DNA of 5,913 bases, from assembly GCA_013330315.1 (NCBI GenBank), contig DUIO01000168.1, positions 1 through 5,913 on the forward strand, read 5' to 3'. This DNA is from Methanosarcina sp. Its GTDB lineage: Archaea; Halobacteriota; Methanosarcinia; Methanosarcinales; Methanosarcinaceae. How positions within the stretch are numbered: position 1 is the first letter of the stretch; each line of letters opens with the position of its first letter. A model generated the notes under the pieces. It did not search any database and was not told the origin of the DNA. It saw only the letters and a program-made list of their open reading frames with translations. Below, piece after piece: positions 4,747 through 5,913 of the stretch. Both the position numbers and the translations under genes were made by a program.

Positions 4747-5913
4747 TTAATATTCATCCAGCCCTTTTCTTCCGACAATATAATTTGCAACCCTGAGCGC
4801 GTCCCGTTCTCCTGTCTCTTTTTCGGGAGAATCGCTGAGTTTCACAACCGGGATTCCATTAATGCTGTGGAGTTTTATTACCATATTCAGGGGAGGACTT
4901 TTCCGGAAAAACTCGGAATTGTTAGTAAGGCTCGTGCCTATCCCAAAGCTGCAATTAATTTTTCCCTGGCAATATATTTTAAGGCTGACTGCAGATTCGG
5001 CATCAAGGGCGTCGCTAAAAACGATCACTTTTTTCATCGGGTCGATTCCCGTTTTCCTGTAATGCTCTATAACCCTGTCTACAAAAGCGAAAGGATCTCC
5101 GCTGTCATGCCTGAACCCGTCATAGATTTTTGACAGCTTGAGGTCCATATCCTTAAAAAAAGCCTCAGAGCCGAAGGTATCCGTAAGGGCTATCCCAAGA
5201 TCTCCGTTATATACCTCAACCCAGTTTTCAAAAGCAAAGCGGTTAGCGTACCTGAGCCCTACAAGAGCGGAAGTTCCCATAATCCATTCATGCCCCACAG
5301 TACCTATCGGCTTTACCCCGTACCTCTTTGCAAAATAAACATTGCTTGTTCCTGTCAGGGTGTTTATTTGCATCAGTGTTTTCATTACACGGTCATGGAG
5401 TTCAAAGCTTCTCCTCCTGCGGGTCCCGAATTCTGCAAAAAAGCAGCCATTTTCTTCAAGAACCTTTCCCATTTCCAGGATTTTTTCCCCATATGCTGCA
5501 AGTACAGTTTCGGTATCCCTGTTCTCTGAATTCCCGTACCAATCTTTCTCTATAGTTGTGAAGTAAAGTTCGGAAACCACAGCCATAAGGACAATTTCCC
5601 ATAGAATCGTGCTGTGCCAGGAACCTTTTATCCGCATGTCAAGTCCTTTTTCCCGGGTAAGACAGACTTCTACCTCTTCTGGCTTGAAGCGGTAATTTTT
5701 GAGATATTCTAGATACATGGGCTTAAGAAAAGGGCAGTGCTCGCCAAGCCAGTAGTATTCGTCTTCTGTAAGTCTCAGTCCGGAGATCTCTTCGTTTATG
5801 ATTCTTTTGAGATTTTCTACGAACTCTTCGGAAAAGCGCTGGGATCCCCGGTTAGTGAACCGGTATTCGGCTTCTGCTTTTGGAAATAACTCCAGCACAG
5901 CCATTTGCATGGT
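4747..5913 (-). CDS. pncB: Nicotinate phosphoribosyltransferase, N-terminus cut by window edge
   Basis: The enzyme joins nicotinate and PRPP, with ATP hydrolysis, to give nicotinate mononucleotide in the Preiss-Handler NAD salvage route (cytosol). The frame is open to the window edge. The first visible Met, in [18 protein letters not shown], aligns with residue 22 or so of E. coli PncB, so the real start lies outside and about 20 residues are missing. Counting from that Met (387 aa), the conserved blocks are: TEDEYYWL (48-55), [17 protein letters not shown] (98-114), [10 protein letters not shown] (160-169), GTSN (187-190), GTVGHEW (203-209) with His207 matching the His that is phosphorylated in the family, RHDSGDP (267-273), VFSDALD (297-303), FGIGTSLTN (322-330), and VIKL...[10 protein letters not shown] (344-364). 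No active-site residue appears lost. The C-terminus is intact and the gene converges on the propeller gene. The promoter is outside the window. Confidence 0.96.
   Translation of the reverse strand, partial: TMQMAVLELFPKAEAEYRFTNRGSQRFSEEFVENLKRIINEEISGLRLTEDEYYWLGEHCPFLKPMYLEYLKNYRFKPEEVEVCLTREKGLDMRIKGSWHSTILWEIVLMAVVSELYFTTIEKDWYGNSENRDTETVLAAYGEKILEMGKVLEENGCFFAEFGTRRRRSFELHDRVMKTLMQINTLTGTSNVYFAKRYGVKPIGTVGHEWIMGTSALVGLRYANRFAFENWVEVYNGDLGIALTDTFGSEAFFKDMDLKLSKIYDGFRHDSGDPFAFVDRVIEHYRKTGIDPMKKVIVFSDALDAESAVSLKIYCQGKINCSFGIGTSLTNNSEFFRKSPPLNMVIKLHSINGIPVVKLSDSPEKETGERDALRVANYIVGRKGLDEY

Noticed and set aside
4660..5133. 157-codon plus-strand frame starting at TTG overlapping the propeller gene's stop
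   Set aside because: Its first part is the T-rich spacer, which gives a run of Phe/Leu, and the rest lies antisense to well-conserved pncB. It is a shadow frame, not a downstream gene.

Overview
The window looks archaeal and most probably comes from Methanosarcina or a close relative. The evidence is a type IA topoisomerase with archaeal-style motifs and a C-terminal helix-hairpin-helix, a secreted sequon-rich beta-propeller protein of the kind common on methanosarcinal cell surfaces, GGTGA-type ribosome binding sites, T-tract ends of genes, and long AT-rich intergenic DNA between more GC-balanced genes. This assignment comes from recognising protein families and base composition; no database search was possible.

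Layout. Positions 1-1854 (+) hold the 3' part of a DNA topoisomerase I gene (topA); its TOPRIM end lies left of the window. It is followed at once by five 13-bp T-rich tandem repeats (1880-1944) that probably act as the transcription terminator. A short possible single-span membrane protein (2073-2225, +) comes next. Then there is about 700 bp of AT-rich DNA without a convincing gene (2226-2932). It holds a hairpin, a TATA-like site, degenerate T-rich repeats, and a notable cluster of CCAG/CTGG sites spaced 19 bp apart around a perfect 12-bp inverted repeat. Positions 2933-4663 (+) encode a secreted TolB-like six-bladed beta-propeller protein with a repetitive Asn/Ser/Asp linker and a C-terminal CARDB/Ig-like domain. 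An 83-bp almost pure pyrimidine tract separates it from the convergent gene at 4747-5913 (-), a nicotinate phosphoribosyltransferase (pncB) whose start lies beyond the right edge.

The genes do not form an obvious pathway. DNA topology (topA), cell-surface biology (propeller protein) and NAD salvage (pncB) are independent functions, and each gene appears to be transcribed alone. I found no CRISPR array, tRNA, rRNA, insertion sequence or defence system, and no strong case for a wholly new system. The most interesting parts are the regulatory-looking repeats before the propeller gene, the repeat-built linker in that protein, and the possible small membrane protein.
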